NCBI GenBank assembly: GCA_020638495.1
Contig: JACKIN010000001.1
Location: 124,001 to 188,000 of the forward strand
DNA length: 64,000 nt
Source of the DNA: Geminicoccaceae bacterium
Lineage (GTDB): Bacteria; Pseudomonadota; Alphaproteobacteria; Geminicoccales; Geminicoccaceae
Direction of reading: 5' to 3'
Shown here: in pieces, positions 63,638-64,000 of the stretch
Layout: every line of letters begins with the position of its first letter
Numbering within the stretch: position 1 is the first letter of the stretch
The notes under the pieces: model-generated
What the model was told of the DNA's origin: nothing
Databases searched by the model: none
The model's input: only the letters and a program-made list of their open reading frames with translations
Made by a program: the position numbers and the translations under genes

Positions 63638-64000
63638 ATGGTCGACATCCAGGAGGTTCCGCTCGACGCCCTCGATCGCCGGCTGATCGAGGAGTACCAG
63701 CGCGACCTGCCGCTCTGCCCGGAGCCCTACGCGGCCATGGGCGAGGCGCTCGGGGTGAGCGAGGAGGTGGTGCTCGACCGCCTTGGCCGGCTCCAGGAAC
63801 GGGGCGTGCTCAGCCGGGTTGGTGCTGTGATCGCACCGCATCGCACCGGCTGGAGCACGCTCGCCGCCATGGCGGTGCCGCAGGAGCGCCTCGACGAGGT
63901 GGCCGAGCTGGTCAATGCCTGCCCCGAGGTCAACCACAACTACGCCCGCGAGCACCGGCTCAATCTCTGGTTCGTCGTGACCGCGGCCAGCCGGGAACGG
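63638..64000 (+). CDS. nirD: NirD-type siroheme decarboxylase subunit (partial)
   Basis: The first 121 residues of an AsnC/Lrp-like NirD/L/G/H protein. It starts LDALDRRLIEEYQRDLPLCPEPY, has a winged-helix part MGEALGVSEEVVLDRLGRLQERGVLSRVGAVIAP, and continues into the AHB domain (CPEVNHNYAREHRLNLWFVVTA). These proteins decarboxylate siroheme to didecarboxysiroheme, the next intermediate of heme d1. The gene runs past the right edge, so whether it is NirD or a fused NirDL cannot be told. ATG 63638 is preceded by GAGGG. Confidence 0.9.
   Translation, partial: MVDIQEVPLDALDRRLIEEYQRDLPLCPEPYAAMGEALGVSEEVVLDRLGRLQERGVLSRVGAVIAPHRTGWSTLAAMAVPQERLDEVAELVNACPEVNHNYAREHRLNLWFVVTAASRER

Overview
The window is a GC-rich stretch (by eye about 70 % G+C) with strongly GC-biased third codon positions. 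It is packed with importers: TRAP systems of both the TAXI and DctP type, and five ABC solute-binding proteins. It also carries a cytochrome cd1 (nirS-type) denitrification cluster with divergent nirI. This points to a metabolically versatile, facultatively denitrifying alphaproteobacterium, perhaps Rhodospirillales-like; the genus cannot be told from the sequence. I recognised no tRNA, rRNA, CRISPR array or intact insertion sequence. Genes are tightly packed, with many 4-bp ATGA/GTGA start-stop overlaps.

Layout. 0-3.6 kb: end of an unknown gene, a LysR regulator, a SnoaL-like protein, a GNAT acetyltransferase and a PBP4-type carboxypeptidase, followed by a 269-bp MITE-like element with nested palindromes. 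3.8-8.3 kb: an amino-acid-type binding protein and propionyl-CoA carboxylase (pccA, pccB), minus strand. 8.4-12.6 kb: TAXI-TRAP transporter plus universal stress protein. 12.6-16.5 kb: GMC oxidoreductase, aldo/keto reductase and a 3-hydroxyisobutyrate/sulfolactaldehyde reductase-like enzyme. 16.6-23.3 kb: a NitT/TauT-type ABC importer, with a divergent LacI regulator, a near-palindromic LacI operator and two sugar-type dehydrogenases. 23.4-27.4 kb: a phosphatase/nuclease-fold protein and a DctP-TRAP transporter. 27.6-30.5 kb: a pentaheme cytochrome c with an EF-hand loop, a DUF6807 protein and an FAH-family hydrolase.

30.5-47.6 kb is the most interesting accessory block. A minus-strand operon holds an M20 amidohydrolase, two tandem choline/ethanolamine-kinase-like phosphotransferases and a DMT exporter. 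Divergent to it are a peptide-type ABC importer with an unusual fused ATPase (one nucleotide site degenerate), a GMC oxidoreductase and a DeoR regulator. Then come a class-III PLP enzyme that resembles ethanolamine-phosphate phospho-lyase, and a second peptide-type ABC importer without an ATPase. Together they suggest an undescribed route for importing, deacylating or decarbamoylating, phosphorylating and eliminating an amino alcohol.

47.7-55.8 kb: a TetR regulator, a DMT transporter, a NitT/TauT ABC importer and hyuBA (hydantoinase/oxoprolinase) under a promoter with a clear TetR-type operator. 55.8-64 kb: the nir locus. nirI, a small membrane protein and nirX run leftwards, and nirS-nirE-nirC-nirF-nirD run rightwards, from one symmetric NNR/Dnr-type control region. 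nirX and the membrane gene carry several frameshifts, either from decay or from local sequence error.
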